DNA from: Chlamydoabsidia padenii
Taxonomy: Eukaryota > Mucoromycota > Mucoromycetes > Mucorales > Cunninghamellaceae
Length of the DNA: 64,000 nt
Assembly: GCA_025330725.1 (NCBI GenBank)
Contig: JAIWND010000020.1
Location: 589,333-653,332, forward strand
Reading direction: 5' to 3'
This document shows positions 11,419-22,993 of this stretch, piece by piece. Below the pieces are notes generated by a model, which worked only from the letters and a program-made list of their open reading frames with translations, was not told the origin of the DNA and did no database searches. The stretch's first letter is position 1; every line of letters starts with the position of its first letter. Both the position numbers and the translations under genes were made by a program.

Positions 11419-13589
11419 AAGAAGAGGAAAGTGTGAAGAAAAGAAGGATGGAAATCTGAGTTGTAAAAAAAAAAAAAAAAAAAATAGAAGAGTCAAGATG
11501 GAGAAGATTGATCTTTGGTTTTTAATTCGCCACCCCTCAAAGTCGGTGATTGAAAACTGATGCAATCGTTACACGGTGAAATCAACAAGACTTTTTTTCT
11601 GTTCTGTTCTGTTCTGCTCTTTAATACAGTATGACTCATGATGCATGAAAAAGATAGATAGTCTTTTTTTTTTTTTTTGGTTAATCAATATAACCGTGTG
11701 TATATACATGAAGCATATCAAATTGACAAGGATCTTTAATCTATAAAAAAGACATTTACCGAAAATGGAAGCGAAGCATATCTCAAGCTACTGTTCCTAT
11801 TCAGACTGGGTTTTTGGAATCAGAAGTGTCTCATCTGCACCGACAATTGGTGGCGATTGTGTCGGGCTATCAAAACACTAGTTTTATGCCAATGCAGATA
11901 AAATATTGAAACCCCGCAGATAGAGTAATCATCACACACCTGATAAAAATGTATGTATCTTATCAGGTATAATATATTACGGCGTGAATAAACCAGTCTA
12001 GTTACATACAATAAAACCTAGATGATACAGCTATGCATTAAGAAGAAATTCAAGTTTTAGTATACATTTTGCAATGATACTAAAACAACGAAACAGAGGA
12101 TGACTGCACAATCTATTCCAAGCAGCCGAGACAAACATACAGCACTTTATTTAATCAATTATATACAAAACTATACTATAAGTCCTATCGCTAAATGCAA
12201 TCTATTGTCATTTATACATCCATCAGCTAGGATAATACCATAATGCGAGCATGAGGCACACTTCTTTTCTGTATGCATACCCAATCCTGTACACCATTTT
12301 CCCCAATACCTAATTAAATCCATAAAGCATTCATGCCAACTATTGGCTTCATTTGTTGTTTCCCTCCGTATAATGCCGAGTTAAGTTGGTTGCTGTATTG
12401 CTCCATTAAAGAAGGGTTATTATTAACATAAGACCCCAAGGATCATATCAAATAATCAGGAAGCTGATCATATTGAGGCTCGTTCACTATAACGCCATTT
12501 CGACAGGTCCAGCCGAAAAGTACCGCTTATGATTTTCACCTTTTTGTCGTGTTTGAGACATGTTGACTTGTCTTGTTATCGGCGTTGGTTGTGTAGCACT
12601 ACTAAAATTCCGTGTTGCTTATTGTTACACATTATGGTTGCCATCGATGATGAATCGTCCATTTTATTGCTTGTACTTACTAATATGTGGGCCACCAGAT
12701 CCATTTATCAAAGCCAATCACAGAATGTCGCCCCCCGCAGTTTGTATCAGCTAATCGTTCGTACACATTTCAGACACAAGGAGCTATAAGTATACCTTGA
12801 TTCCATCAAAATATACAGAATGAAGGAAAGAAAAAAAGTATCAGTGTCAGTATCGTTAGTACGTATCCATTCTACCTAAACCCACACTATTCTTTTTCGT
12901 TTCTTTTGCTCCATTGTTTTACTTCTACCACGTTGATCCAGTTAAAAGTTGCTTCACCGTCGCTTTCGTTTACCTTCATTCATTCCAACCATGGTGAGTT
13001 TTCTGCTGAAGGATACAGCGCAAGCCGCCATCTAAAGTAAGTAGTTATAAGTTGGAATAAGAGATAAACGTATAAACATTATTTACAAGAAGTGTCACTG
13101 TTTGATCAATTAATCAATTGAACAAAGAAGAAAGAAATGCTTCCCCCGCCAGATGATTTGTGGAGGCAGACTCCGCCAGGCGGGATTTGAAAATACGAGT
13201 GTGGTCAATAATCTCATTAGGCAAAGAGCTAATCAGCCGTTCGTATGTAGACTGTACAATTGGGAAGATCGCCCTCCCGACTGTGGTGATCTACATACAT
13301 GTTAAGCTTTATATCCTCGGGAATGACCATTCGACAAAGCCAAGGGTTTTAAACCCCGAACCTTGCCCCTGTTCCTAATTTTTTTTTTTTTTTTTTTTGT
13401 TGCTTGATCTAGTCTGAGAGTTCAGTACCATCCTTGAACATAATTCAAACCGTATGAAAATCAAAGATGATGTTGAACTATCTTTTTTTTTTTTTCAGTA
13501 GCATGAAGTAGAGGATATGTGCCTACTTGACGGCTTCCGCTCCGAAAATCGTCACACTAAAAAAATTTTCACGGTCGGCCATTCTAATT
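11419..13589. other. Long gene-poor stretch
   Basis: No protein gene can be supported. Reading frames at 12529-12789 lack family matches, start context and splice structure. Orphan promoter-like motifs occur: TTTTTAATTCGCC near 11518-11530 (100 bp upstream of HOM3, probably its own), CGGGATTTGAAA at 13181-13192 and TTTTAAACCCCG at 13347-13358. A poly-T run follows at 13380-13398. A short ATG-initiated peptide (12991-13035) ends just before a GTAAGT-like donor and could be part of a noncoding transcript. Confidence 0.45.
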
Positions 13590-14400
13590 ATAAAAAGCCC
13601 CTCTACTTTTTTTTTTTCTTCTTCTTTTCCACTCTCTTCACTTTATTACTCACAATGGTGTCTTGAAATAGGTAAGTCTTAGTAAAGAAGAAGACATAGT
13701 TGATAGGATTGGTGGTGTTGCTCTCTTTAATTGGTTTGAATGATGAAAAACATTGCTGATGTCCTGAAGTCGCTTTATTCTATTATTCGTAAGATGGAAT
13801 AAAGATGGCACTGTGGATGTAAAACAATGGAATTCCTCGTATCTGACCCAAACCAATAAAAGAAATAAAACATGATCATGAAGACGGAACTCAAGCGTCA
13901 CTGGTATACTAAATCATCTTCTTTTATTAGAATCACTTGCTTTGATAATCATCAAGACTCTTTCTCTCTCTCTCGTTATGAAACAACTCTAGGTAAGGAC
14001 TTTTACATACACAACCCCAAGTATTGCCTATCAAAATGATGAGTCTTTAGTTATATCCATTCTATGAATGTGGTCCACATTCAAAGACACCTGTTCTTTG
14101 ACTTTTTATCCATCTCGGGTTCTCTGGGATAGATTGTTAAGGTCATTGAGCAACCGTCTTTGGGTGGGAATGTCTGTACTTTTCAACTGGAACCCTTTCT
14201 ACTTTATCATTCCTTTCGGGGGATTGATAAACAGATTGGGATCATCATGTTGTCCAAGTCTTTCATTTTTCTGTGGCTTCAAGGATTTAAATTGACTTGC
14301 TGATGATAATTTAGTTTATGCTTGATAATTGGTAATCATGATGGAGTAAAAGTAGATATACTTACTGTCTCTTTTTTTTTTTATAGTTTGTAACTGGCTC
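13590..14400 (+). ncRNA. Probable noncoding snoRNA host gene
   Basis: A strong TATA box (TATAAAAAG, 13590-13598) is followed by a pyrimidine-rich leader and an ATG at 13655 whose frame closes after three codons. A GTAAGT donor sits at about 13673, an acceptor (TTTTATTAG) near 13930, a second donor (GTAAGG) near 13993 and a T-rich acceptor near 14386. The exons between have no useful reading frame. The first intron carries a box C/D snoRNA. This is the layout of UHG-type host genes whose exons are discarded. Exon borders are read by eye; the 3' end is unknown. Confidence 0.55.
13731..13856 (+). ncRNA. Box C/D snoRNA, snR57-type (18S rRNA 2'-O-methylation guide)
   Basis: An 8-bp terminal stem (TTGGTTTG 13731-13738 with CAAACCAA 13849-13856) encloses box C ATGATGA (13740-13746) and box D CTGA (13843-13846), about 126 nt in all. 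The 12 nt GGAATTCCTCGT (13829-13840) just upstream of box D is exactly complementary to the universal 18S rRNA segment ACGAGGAATTCC. The fifth nucleotide before box D (C13838) pairs with the G of ACG. By my recollection of the yeast 18S sequence this is Gm1572, the target of snR57. Box D' candidates (CTGA at 13756 and 13764) have no target I recognise. It sits within the first intron of the host transcript, as usual for intronic snoRNAs. Confidence 0.85.
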
Positions 14401-14736
14401 ATCTGAAATGGCCAAATCTGCATGTCAAGAACTACCAACTAATTCTGGTATATGGCCTTCTTCTGGTCTGGATCTACATACACTTTACAAGGTCATCATG
14501 GTGCTTTATACCCGATCATCGGTTTAGTTTTTAATACTGTATATTATCATCAACCAATAAACAAATATTATGTCCATCATTTTGGTCTTTATGTGTTAAC
14601 CATGTAAAATAAGGAGAGGGGTATGAATCAAGTAGTAATCAATCAAATTACGTATTCTTTATTAGTTGATTTAATATGGGGGATGATATAGATCTACACT
14701 ATTATTACTGGAATCTAATGTAATTCTGTCTGTCCT
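14401..14736. other. Spacer between snoRNA host and coiled-coil gene
   Basis: May include the last exon of the snoRNA host transcript. AATAAA-like signals occur near 14557 and 14611. No ORF or RNA structure is recognised. Confidence 0.4.
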
Positions 14737-16220
14737 TCAACGTCCAAAGAAATCCATGTTGTTTCCGTGGTTATTGTTGTTGTCAAAAAGTGTCTGGTCA
14801 GCTGGTGCCAAGTATATGTCGAGGTTATTAGCCTTTATGGTGTGAGGATTGATCCTGAGTGTGGTTATTTGTTTGCCTGGTCGATCGATACTTAGAATGG
14901 TTTCCATATGTCGATTGTTCATGATGCGCATAAGGATCTTGTTGATATAGTGTCGTAAAGCGTGATTCGTATCCTTTAACGTCTTAATTTCTTCCATCAT
15001 CTCTACATCAAGTTAGACACCTGCTTCCTACCTTTCACTTTTATGTTATACCAGACTTACCTTGGTAGGATACAAACGGTTTCCGGTCTTGATTGTATTC
15101 CATCGATAGATCATCCTTTAAACTGACAAGGACAGGTGTTTCTGGTTGTACAAGTTCTTGATTTCTTTGTGGTGTCGAGGAATTCCCTTCATCATTATAG
15201 ACCTATGCAATATTAACAAGATGTATGAATAAAGATGATAGGTGAAGGGGTAATGATCATGCCATACCTGTATAAAAGAGTCGGAGATAATGTCACCACC
15301 ATGCAACATCAAGTATTCGTCATCGTCCATCGAAAACTGGTCGGTATCCATTAGGCCCTGGGCGACAATGCCATACTTTGTGAGGATATGTTGTTCGGTC
15401 TCCAGTTCCAGCTGCTTGATTCTGTCTGTCAAGGTTGGATGAGTCGGAGAAAGAGTTGTCTCGGTGGATGGTGATGATATTTGTGAGTAGTGTTCAGATG
15501 ATTGTTGCAGGAAATCGAGTGTTTCATGATAACAAGGTGATCCTATTGATACAATTGGATAATGTTAGGAACAAACCCCCCCCCCGTATGTCCGATTTGA
15601 CCTTACCTTCATCAGGAGGATCCGAGATAATATGTGATAGTGGACAGTTTTCAATATCATTAGTATGGTGCCGTATATTTTGCTGCTTGTTCGATTCATG
15701 GTCCTAAATTCAAATAAACAAACAAAGGGTGAATATGTCCGTCATCACTTTTTGTTGATTTTAAAGTGTACCTCTATACATATCGACTTGTCTAGATTCT
15801 GGTAGAGGTGTTTCCAGTATGAGGTTTCTTTTTTTGAAGCTTGTAAATCTCGTCGTGTCATATACAGCTCCAATTCCAGTTTTCGCTGCGTGTTGCAAAG
15901 TGCCAAGTAGTCTCGTCGTTCCTGTTTTTCAAGTAGATGATGGGATGAGTACATTATACTTGGCATTCCGCGGAGAAGGAGATGTGGGAAAAGAGTTACT
16001 TACAGTGTCCTTGTCGTTGTCTATACCAAAATGTTGCTCTTTTTGATTGCAAAGCATTCGTGCCTATTATATAAAATAACAACTGGTTAGGTCAAGTGCG
16101 CAACACTTTTTTATTCTTTTTTACCTGCTAGTCATTTACTTGATTCTTCCGAGCTTGCTCGAGGGATTTCTCTATTGTCAGTTTGGGTTTGGTATGGTGA
16201 GAAGAGTCAATCAGTGTCAT
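14737..16220 (-). CDS. Coiled-coil protein, possibly Uds1 (up-regulated during septation) related
   Basis: About eight exons with regular GT..AG borders. The first starts at the ATG at 16220 (MTLIDSSHHTKPKLTIEKSL, then EQARKNQ). Later ones give ERRDYLALCNTQRKLELEL and TRRDLQASKKETSYWKHLYQ (heptad-like coiled coil), DHESNKQQNIRHH, TDRIKQLELETEQ, an acidic SMDDDEYLMLHGGDI segment and the last exon EEIKTLKDTNHALRHYINKI followed by LMRIM, ending NNNNHGNNMDFFGR. The pattern LALCNxxRKLELEL plus a late TLKxxNxxLxxYINKIL helix recalls fungal coiled-coil proteins with a Uds1-type domain, but that link is from memory and weak. Role unknown; cytoskeletal or septation scaffolding is one possibility. Upstream motifs: ATAAACCCCGAAAA (16273) and TTTTAAATATCCG (16304). 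Confidence 0.65.
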
Positions 16221-16859
16221 AATGTAGCAGCAGCCCAACTTGATTCACACAAAAGCAAAAGAGAAAGAAAGCATAAACCCCGAAAATAATGCTTTTTGAA
16301 TCTTTTAAATATCCGACTGCCCCCCCCAGGCAAACATATCCGGGCGAGGACAAGAGATCGGAATATTTTGCTTCCCCAAAAGTTGATACATGATCATCAT
16401 AGTATAACTACTCACATTGCAGTATGATGCCAATGCTTAACCACATACTTATAACCATAGTAATTTAAAGAAGGATTCAGAAGCGGGACAAAGGCATGAC
16501 TGAAGGCTTTATGGAATCATTGTGAAAACGATTCAATCCACATTGGAATACATAATATATAATAAGAATTAGCTACGTTTATGTTATAGAGTGTTTTAAA
16601 AAGATACATACATATCACACCGGTAACCCTAATACAAAGGATATAGTCGGAGTTCAATCATAAGAACCGATGCATGAATCACATTTAGGACAAATGTTTT
16701 AATGAAGTTTATTTTAATACAAGTTAAGCTACATAATATAACCAATATAACCAATATAAAAAGTAACAAAGAGACTATTCTAAAAAGCAGGTAAGATGGA
16801 GACAGAATGATCTCATTTTCAACCAAGATCATTAAAGAAGAGGTAACCACCCATGCTAT
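16221..16859. other. Intergenic spacer
   Basis: Holds the putative promoter of the coiled-coil gene (motif variants at 16273-16316 and a C-run at 16321-16327). The remainder is AT-rich, with short imperfect repeats (ACCAATATA near 16740-16757). No gene seen. Confidence 0.4.
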
Positions 16860-17120
16860 TGTTGCCAGTTGCGTGGGTTATAGTATCGGATTGGGATTCT
16901 GTATAGTACTTGATTAGATTTGGAATCGGATAATCTGATTCATAGAGAGAGGTCCATCACTTTTAAAAAGTCATAATAGGTCCGCTTCTTTTTTTTGGGG
17001 GGTGTAAGAGTCGAGGGTCCGCCATAAAGATTCCATTCACCTTTTTCCAATTCTCGTTGGTACCAACCGTCATTGATGCTGCACAAAGATCAGTGTAGAC
17101 ACCATTCCACAGTGCCAAAG
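16860..17120 (-). pseudogene. Decayed aspartate kinase fragment
   Basis: Reading the minus strand from about 17105 gives VYTDLCAASMTVGTN, then ENWKKVNGIFMADPR. This aligns with YTDLCAALTAVGLD and IWKEVDGIFTADPR of the intact HOM3 at 9.6-11.4 kb. Downstream, after a poly-A/T patch that replaces about 12 residues, EAD and TYYD match the PEEAAELTYYG region. MNQIIRFQI then matches MEQVIRVNI, but only after a frame change past an in-frame TGA; IKYYTES is in the place of IKNVENP. Stops and frameshifts rule out function. It is either an old duplicate or a remnant of a second aspartokinase. Confidence 0.75.
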
Positions 17121-17129
17121 GATCTTATA

Positions 17130-18110
17130 AATTGAATAGTAAGAGGTTTAGTATAATATTATGATCTCTGATCATACCGCCCTTTTTCTATTTCACCATA
17201 CCAATATAGCATCCACCTTGAAGGTTACACGGCCATACTATGCCAAATCGCCAATTGTCGTCCTGTCCTGCTACCCCAATTCAAAGCCATGTTGTGTTGT
17301 CAGCCAATTCGCCCATGTGGTGGTCAATACGAGGAAGAGGCCTTTGATCAAAAATGGTGACATGTGCCTTGTGATAAATTAGGTTACGTCGCCAATGATG
17401 GTAGTGGTGCCCAACCTTTGTTCCTTGTCCAAGTCGTTCTTAAGTTTTAAAGATGGCATCCTGTCATTTGTTGTTAACCCTCAAATGTTGTGATTCATGG
17501 ATGTTGAGCCCAGATTGTTATTGTACCAAGTTGAGTATTTGAAGTGATCGCGCAGGTTAGGATTGCTGTAGACTATAAGAGAGTCGTCAATAAGTTCAAG
17601 TCAGTATAACAAAACAAAAAGAAGGATATTACTTACTTTCATCAATACATTATAGTCCATATCAAAGACTACAGTAAATAAAAGAGTAATGGTTAGATAG
17701 TAAACCAATATGGTAGTGTTTGTGTGTCGCTTACTTCCTTCCATTTTTTCCAAGCATAACTCCAAGAGGAATATAGGATGCTACCAACTTTGCCTAGAAT
17801 TCATTTCCAACTACAAGTAACAATATCAGTTAAGTAATACATACAATCAACTCCATTTGTCATTGTATATTGTATGCGGGGAAGAGTATAGGACTTACCT
17901 TGAGGGTTCCTGGGCTGAATCCCGTTTCATACAGAAACCACAAGCTACCTATTTTGTTATGACAGTAAAAGAAAATAAAGATTAGTGTATTAAATCTTCA
18001 TTTACAACGTATATCTTACCATTCCTGTTTCTACACCTTCAAAAACTGCCATGGTCTGGACTAATGGCGAGATCTTTTTTTTTTTTTCGGGGATAAATGT
18101 TGCTGACCAT
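17130..18110 (-). pseudogene. Region of spliced-looking but broken coding sequence
   Basis: The minus strand shows several donor/acceptor-bounded blocks with protein-like composition: SLWFLYETGFSPGTLK, NPNLRDHFKYSTWYNNNLGS, RIDHHMGELADNTTW and QDDNWRFGIVWPCNLQ. In-frame stops separate them and no frame joins all blocks. They do not match the aspartokinase fragment just downstream. I do not recognise the family. A gene decayed by point mutation is the simplest reading. Confidence 0.35.
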
Positions 18111-18773
18111 GTCCAAAGATATTGTAAAACTGTTGTTCAGCCATTAAATAGTGTGTCAAAGCCGTTTACTGTTGTCCATTGTTGTAGAGTGAATAGGCAG
18201 TTCCCAGACCAATGATTCGGATTATTGGGAGAGAAAAGAAGCGGGTGCGAAAAATTGAAAAGTCTTCATTCTTTTGATCGACCTTATTCAAACGCCGCTT
18301 CATTGTCATTGGCCTCCCCAGATAACCCCTTGGGACAGTTTACCATGTCATACCATCGTAATGTATTCGAGTAAAAGAAAGAGTTAGCTGGGTTTGAGTA
18401 TCATTGATCACTATCAATCAAATCAAGCCGATAACAAGTGCCTGATTTATGAATGTGGTCGGAATTTGAATCTGATTGTCCAATGCGATCTGCATAAACG
18501 AATCCATTTGCAGTGGTGGTATATATAAAAAGTCAATTTAATGTTTCAAGTATTTTTTATTATTATAAAGGGTTTACAAAATGGAGGATGGATGGATGGA
18601 ATGTATTATTATGCTATTGTTTACAACCGCCTATTTGTCAAATCCCCTAGTGGGTTTCCTGGCTGCTGTCTCCTTCGTCTTCGTCTTGGTTCTAGTTGCT
18701 GCTGTTCTAGCTGATTATGTTGTTGTTGTTGTTGCTGCTGTTTTTCTTCTTCATCATCATCTTCTTGGTCTTT

Positions 18774-19238
<465 letters not shown>

Positions 19239-20535
19239 GTTGTGTGCGAAAAGTTGATAAGTATCGGGAAGAAAAGTGGGAGAAAAAGAAAAAGGGGGAA
19301 CCTTTAAATATCTGAATTGAAAAAAAAAAAAAAAAAAAAAAAAAGTCGCCCAGAAAATTGAGCCAATCAGCCTTATCATGCATCATAAGAACATGAATAT
19401 TGTTTTTGAATGAAAATAGTTAGACTGTTTATAATTACTTTTTACGCATTCATAGAAACCTTAACCAGACCAAACGGATGATTGTGGCCGTTTCTTTCTA
19501 GCAAAATGTGAGGATAGTGCGGGATGTGAAATGAAACCTGGCATTTGTTTACATCAACAAACCACTAACAGGTGGGCGGAAAGAAAAGTTCCAAGGGTAC
19601 TGTTTATTAATGGATTGTAATAAAAATGAACAGAATAATAATGATTGATAAAGAGGGTGTCAAAAGAGTAATAACATAGTAAATGCCAGTACGAGGTCAA
19701 AGCGTGATATGTTAAATGAACATGGTAAGAGTGATCGTGTACGATAAAACCATTTTGTACAACGATATGGGTCAAGTGACCCTTTTGCTATTTCTTACAT
19801 TATCCAATATGTAGGCCCCTCTCCACGTTTCCTTAAAAATGACAGAAAAGAAAGTTTATGCAGGCGGGATTCGAAAAAGGATGAAACACTGTTTCTTTTT
19901 TTTTCGTTTTAGAATGAACAGAGCGTGATTAAATAGAATGCCATCAACAAATGTGGGTCGATATATGCACACTTTAGGATTGTCTTGACGTTTCTCCCCC
20001 CCCCCAGAAAAAGTGTTTATACAGGTGACATTATCGAAAAGTGAAAATGTTTTGTAAATCTGTGCTGTCATATTCATTGATTAACAATGTTTCCAATTTG
20101 ACAGCAGGTGCATCGAGGACGGCGGGATTTGAAAAATCATTTTTGCATAAAAACGGGTTTCTTGTATTGTAACACGATGGCCTGGAGTCCATTATTTGCC
20201 ATTTTCTAATAAAGCGTCAAAGTCAACAAAATGAAATGAGGGGTTATCGCCTGCATGAATGTGAGCTCGATAGGCCTAAGAAGAAACGGATATTCGTTCA
20301 ATTTAAACCACATCTCTTCCGTGCGCAAAAGAATCATTCTTCTTTAGGTTGACCTTGATCACATAAACGCATATAGGTAATCTTATCATATAAAACTTTT
20401 TGATAAATTTAGCACGTACCAATCACAAAACACACTGTTTACAAAAGAGATACACAAAATTAAGGGGCAATGATATGTTTATAAGTTTCCAGTTGCTTTT
20501 TTATTGTTTACAGTATATATAAAAAAAACACAAGA
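19239..20535. other. Gene-poor stretch with orphan promoter motifs
   Basis: Contains GCGGGATGTGAAAT near 19509, GCGGGATTCGAAA near 19865 and a perfect CGGGATTTGAAA at 20123-20134, none followed by a supportable gene. A 24-nt poly-A run lies at 19320-19344. The part from about 20110 on resembles 23.2-23.4 kb (see repeat entries). Confidence 0.45.
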
Positions 20536-20920
20536 GGGGGTCTATTTTAGGATTGGTGAGGCTATAACCAAATAAAACCAGGTATCACACACAAATTAAA
20601 GGGCATCGATCACAGATTGTCGATCCATAGAATCCAGGCCAGTGTTCGTGTCTTGTTTTTTAAGAGTAAGATTGAGTTTGAAGGAAGGAGGTGGCCATAG
20701 GTCTGTATAATAGAATTAGTACTCCTTCTCTGTTCTCATATCCCTAATCATGCTTACCTATTAATACCTTTTTCATGTTTAACCAAAGCGAGAGCCGATC
20801 AAGGGTAAACGTGATACCATACAGTCGACATGATCATATTTCTATCGGCAGTTGATAATCGAGGAAGTTTGAATTGTTGTGATCTTCCATTGCGGGTTAC
20901 TAATAAAGGCAATCAAAAGT
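20110..20920. repeat. Diverged duplicate block A (partner at 23.2-23.7 kb)
   Basis: Shared landmarks in the same order with block B: GGGTTTCTTG..AACACGATGG (20154-20181), TTTACAAAAG(AG)ATAC (20439-20453), GGGGGTCTATTTTAGGA (20535-20551) and TACTAATAAAGGCAATCAAAA (20898-20918). Between them the two blocks differ strongly in sequence and spacing, so this is an old duplication or two relics of one family. Confidence 0.5.
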
Positions 20921-20975
20921 CTAGTTCTAATCACCATCACCTGATTCTTCCTTACGTTTGTTGGCCTGTTGAGTG
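20597..20975 (-). pseudogene. Possible gene 3' ends, probably decayed
   Basis: After an acceptor near 20706 the minus strand reads LWPPPSFKLNLTLKKQDTNT, then GLDSMDRQSVIDAL and a stop near 20597, a protein-like C-terminus. The block before it reads LPLLVTRNGRSQQFKLPRLS but has an in-frame TGA before the next donor. Further upstream a block ELTQQANKRKEESGDGD ends at a stop near 20927. No full gene model could be joined. Family unknown. Confidence 0.3.
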
Positions 20976-22253
20976 AGTTCCTACCAGTCAGTCTATAATG
21001 AAAAAAAGAGTCACTAGTCGCTTTAGTTCAAATAGACAACAGCCATATACATATAGATATATACCTTTTCATCCATGGTACCCTCTGGAATATGGCCCTC
21101 ATATTATCTTGATTTCGATTTTTTTGTATATCCAATGGAGTAAAGAGAATGGTAAGAAGAATACCACTTTCAAGTATTCATACATTGACTTGTAGATGAA
21201 GATATCTAATAAATTGTTGGAGACGATGTTGTTGTACGTTGAATTACAATATATAGTTGCAGTTGGCATCTGGTTCCCCCGTTGACATAAGAAGAAGACA
21301 AGTAGGGTTAATACATCAAAGTGAAAGGAAGGGAATACGTCATACAACAACAACAACAATCATTGCAGAATATACCCTATCAATGCACCAATTAGATCTA
21401 ATTGGTGAGGAGGTTGTGATAGGTGTGCCAAGGAAAACCGTGCCGTTTGCAGGTAAAGCACAATCGAGTGGTTTTCGTGATGGTCGAATCGGGTTGGTAT
21501 GGGCGGTTGTATCGTTGATGTGGATGAATCGTACTAGTAGCTACTGCTAACGTTTGCTGGTATTTAAACCTAAACATACAAGAAAAGAGAGAGAGAGGGA
21601 AAAGAGTATTAGTATCAAAGTCTTGATCAGGATGTTGATCCACTTGGAGAATGGACCTAGTCTACACTGCCACTCAGTTCTTTTTCTTTTACGTGTTCTT
21701 ACCTTTTCCCCAGTTGTTGTATTAGCCAAAAGATAAAACACCATTACCACCACCATAAAAGTAACTAGTCAAGAGTAAAGATGGACCCAACAAAGTTACT
21801 TTTCCGTGTAGCCATCATTAAGAAAGTCAGACAGTGCATTCTTCATCACTAGAACAGTAAAACATAAAAAAAAAGTGTGAGACGATTGTTTAATTAGTTA
21901 CTTAATCGTAGACCATACCAGTTTAACTTTACAAAATAAGATAAGGCACTAAGAGGTAAAAGACATTAACACCAAAGCATTAAAGTCGGTCGGAAGGGAT
22001 AAAGAGGGAAGGGAAGGACAAATAAATAAAAAAAGACACCATTGCCCCTTTTTCAGATTTCAGGGCGGGATTTAAATATATACTTTTCGGGACAAAGACG
22101 AAGGTATTGATTTATTGGTACTGAAGTGATAAAACATGATAAAGAGGAATATAATACAAAGATAAAAGGAAATAATAAAAAGAAGGACAAAGATAAAAAT
22201 AAAAATACAAAGAGAGACATACAATAAAGAAGGAATATGATATGAGAGGATAT
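20976..22253. other. Gene-poor stretch
   Basis: Short frames exist on both strands (for example 21398-21643 minus with a CFTCKRHGFPWH segment) but none has a convincing start, splice pattern or family. A CGGGATTTAAAT element lies at 22067-22078 with no clear gene attached. Confidence 0.4.
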
Positions 22254-22759
22254 GTACAAGCGGAGTATTCCTGTTTTGTTGCATTGGACAATAATATGCG
22301 GCTTTTTTCGGTACCGCTACCAAATAGATAATCACTTTTGTCATATTCACCGTCGACAACAGGTTGAGTATTAGTCTGGTCTTGCACTTGAGCTTGAATG
22401 GGAGCAGTATCAATATCCATATCACACTTCCAGATAGCCTCGTCGTGTAGTTGAGCTTGCGTAGATTCTTCGTCGTTCATTCCGACATCAGCGCTTGGTC
22501 CTTTCTCCCGTAATACCACTCTGTTTGTCAATGATCAGTGGTTGTCCTAAAATATGAAAAAAGGTTAATGTCAACAATACCTTTGCTGTCAAAGTATCAA
22601 TTTACGTTTTCTTTGTGGTCTAGTCATGTTATTGCTCGAGTTAAAAAAGTGACAAAGCAGCATTAGTTCCCATTGTCGTTGTAACTGCTTTGCCTTGACG
22701 GTGTTCATACGTCTAGGCTTTTTTGTCTTCGGGGTAGGATTTTTTTTTCTTTTTTCCAT
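22254..22759 (-). CDS. Small basic protein gene, model unresolved
   Basis: The ATG at 22759 starts a very basic segment (MEKRKKNPTPKTKKPRR) with MTRPQRKRK further on; a donor near 22608 and an acceptor near 22561 flank a short intron. Depending on phase, the next exon is short (QPLIIDKQSG..) or reads into an acidic frame, MNDEESTQAQLHDEAIWKCD, ending past 22260. Codon use in that frame looks real. An upstream TTTTAAATCCCG element (22982-22993), 223 bp before this ATG, hints at an additional 5' exon. Basic clusters suggest a nuclear protein; no family is recognised. Confidence 0.35.
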
Positions 22760-22993
22760 CTGGTGATTCAATATGGGCTTGGTCACGTCAATGTCAAAAA
22801 GTTGTCACTCGACTATGATTCAAAGAGATAGAACGTGGTTAGTGACACAATAGGATAAATACATTTCTATGGATCAACTTACGGGTTTGTAACATAATAG
22901 GATTTGATTGTTGACTAAAAGAATTACCTGTTGATTGTGAGAAAAGGGAAAGAAATGAAAAGGGCGTCTCTTTTATGGACATTTTAAATCCCG

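Noticed and set aside
12529..12789. Plus-strand frames of 86 and 64 codons
   Set aside because: No family, no promoter element at proper distance, overlapping frames of equal quality; chance ORFs.
14302..14406. Second box C/D snoRNA across the second intron's 3' end
   Set aside because: TGATGAT and CTGA can be paired up but there is no terminal stem, the pair spans a splice acceptor, and the guide has no rRNA match I know.
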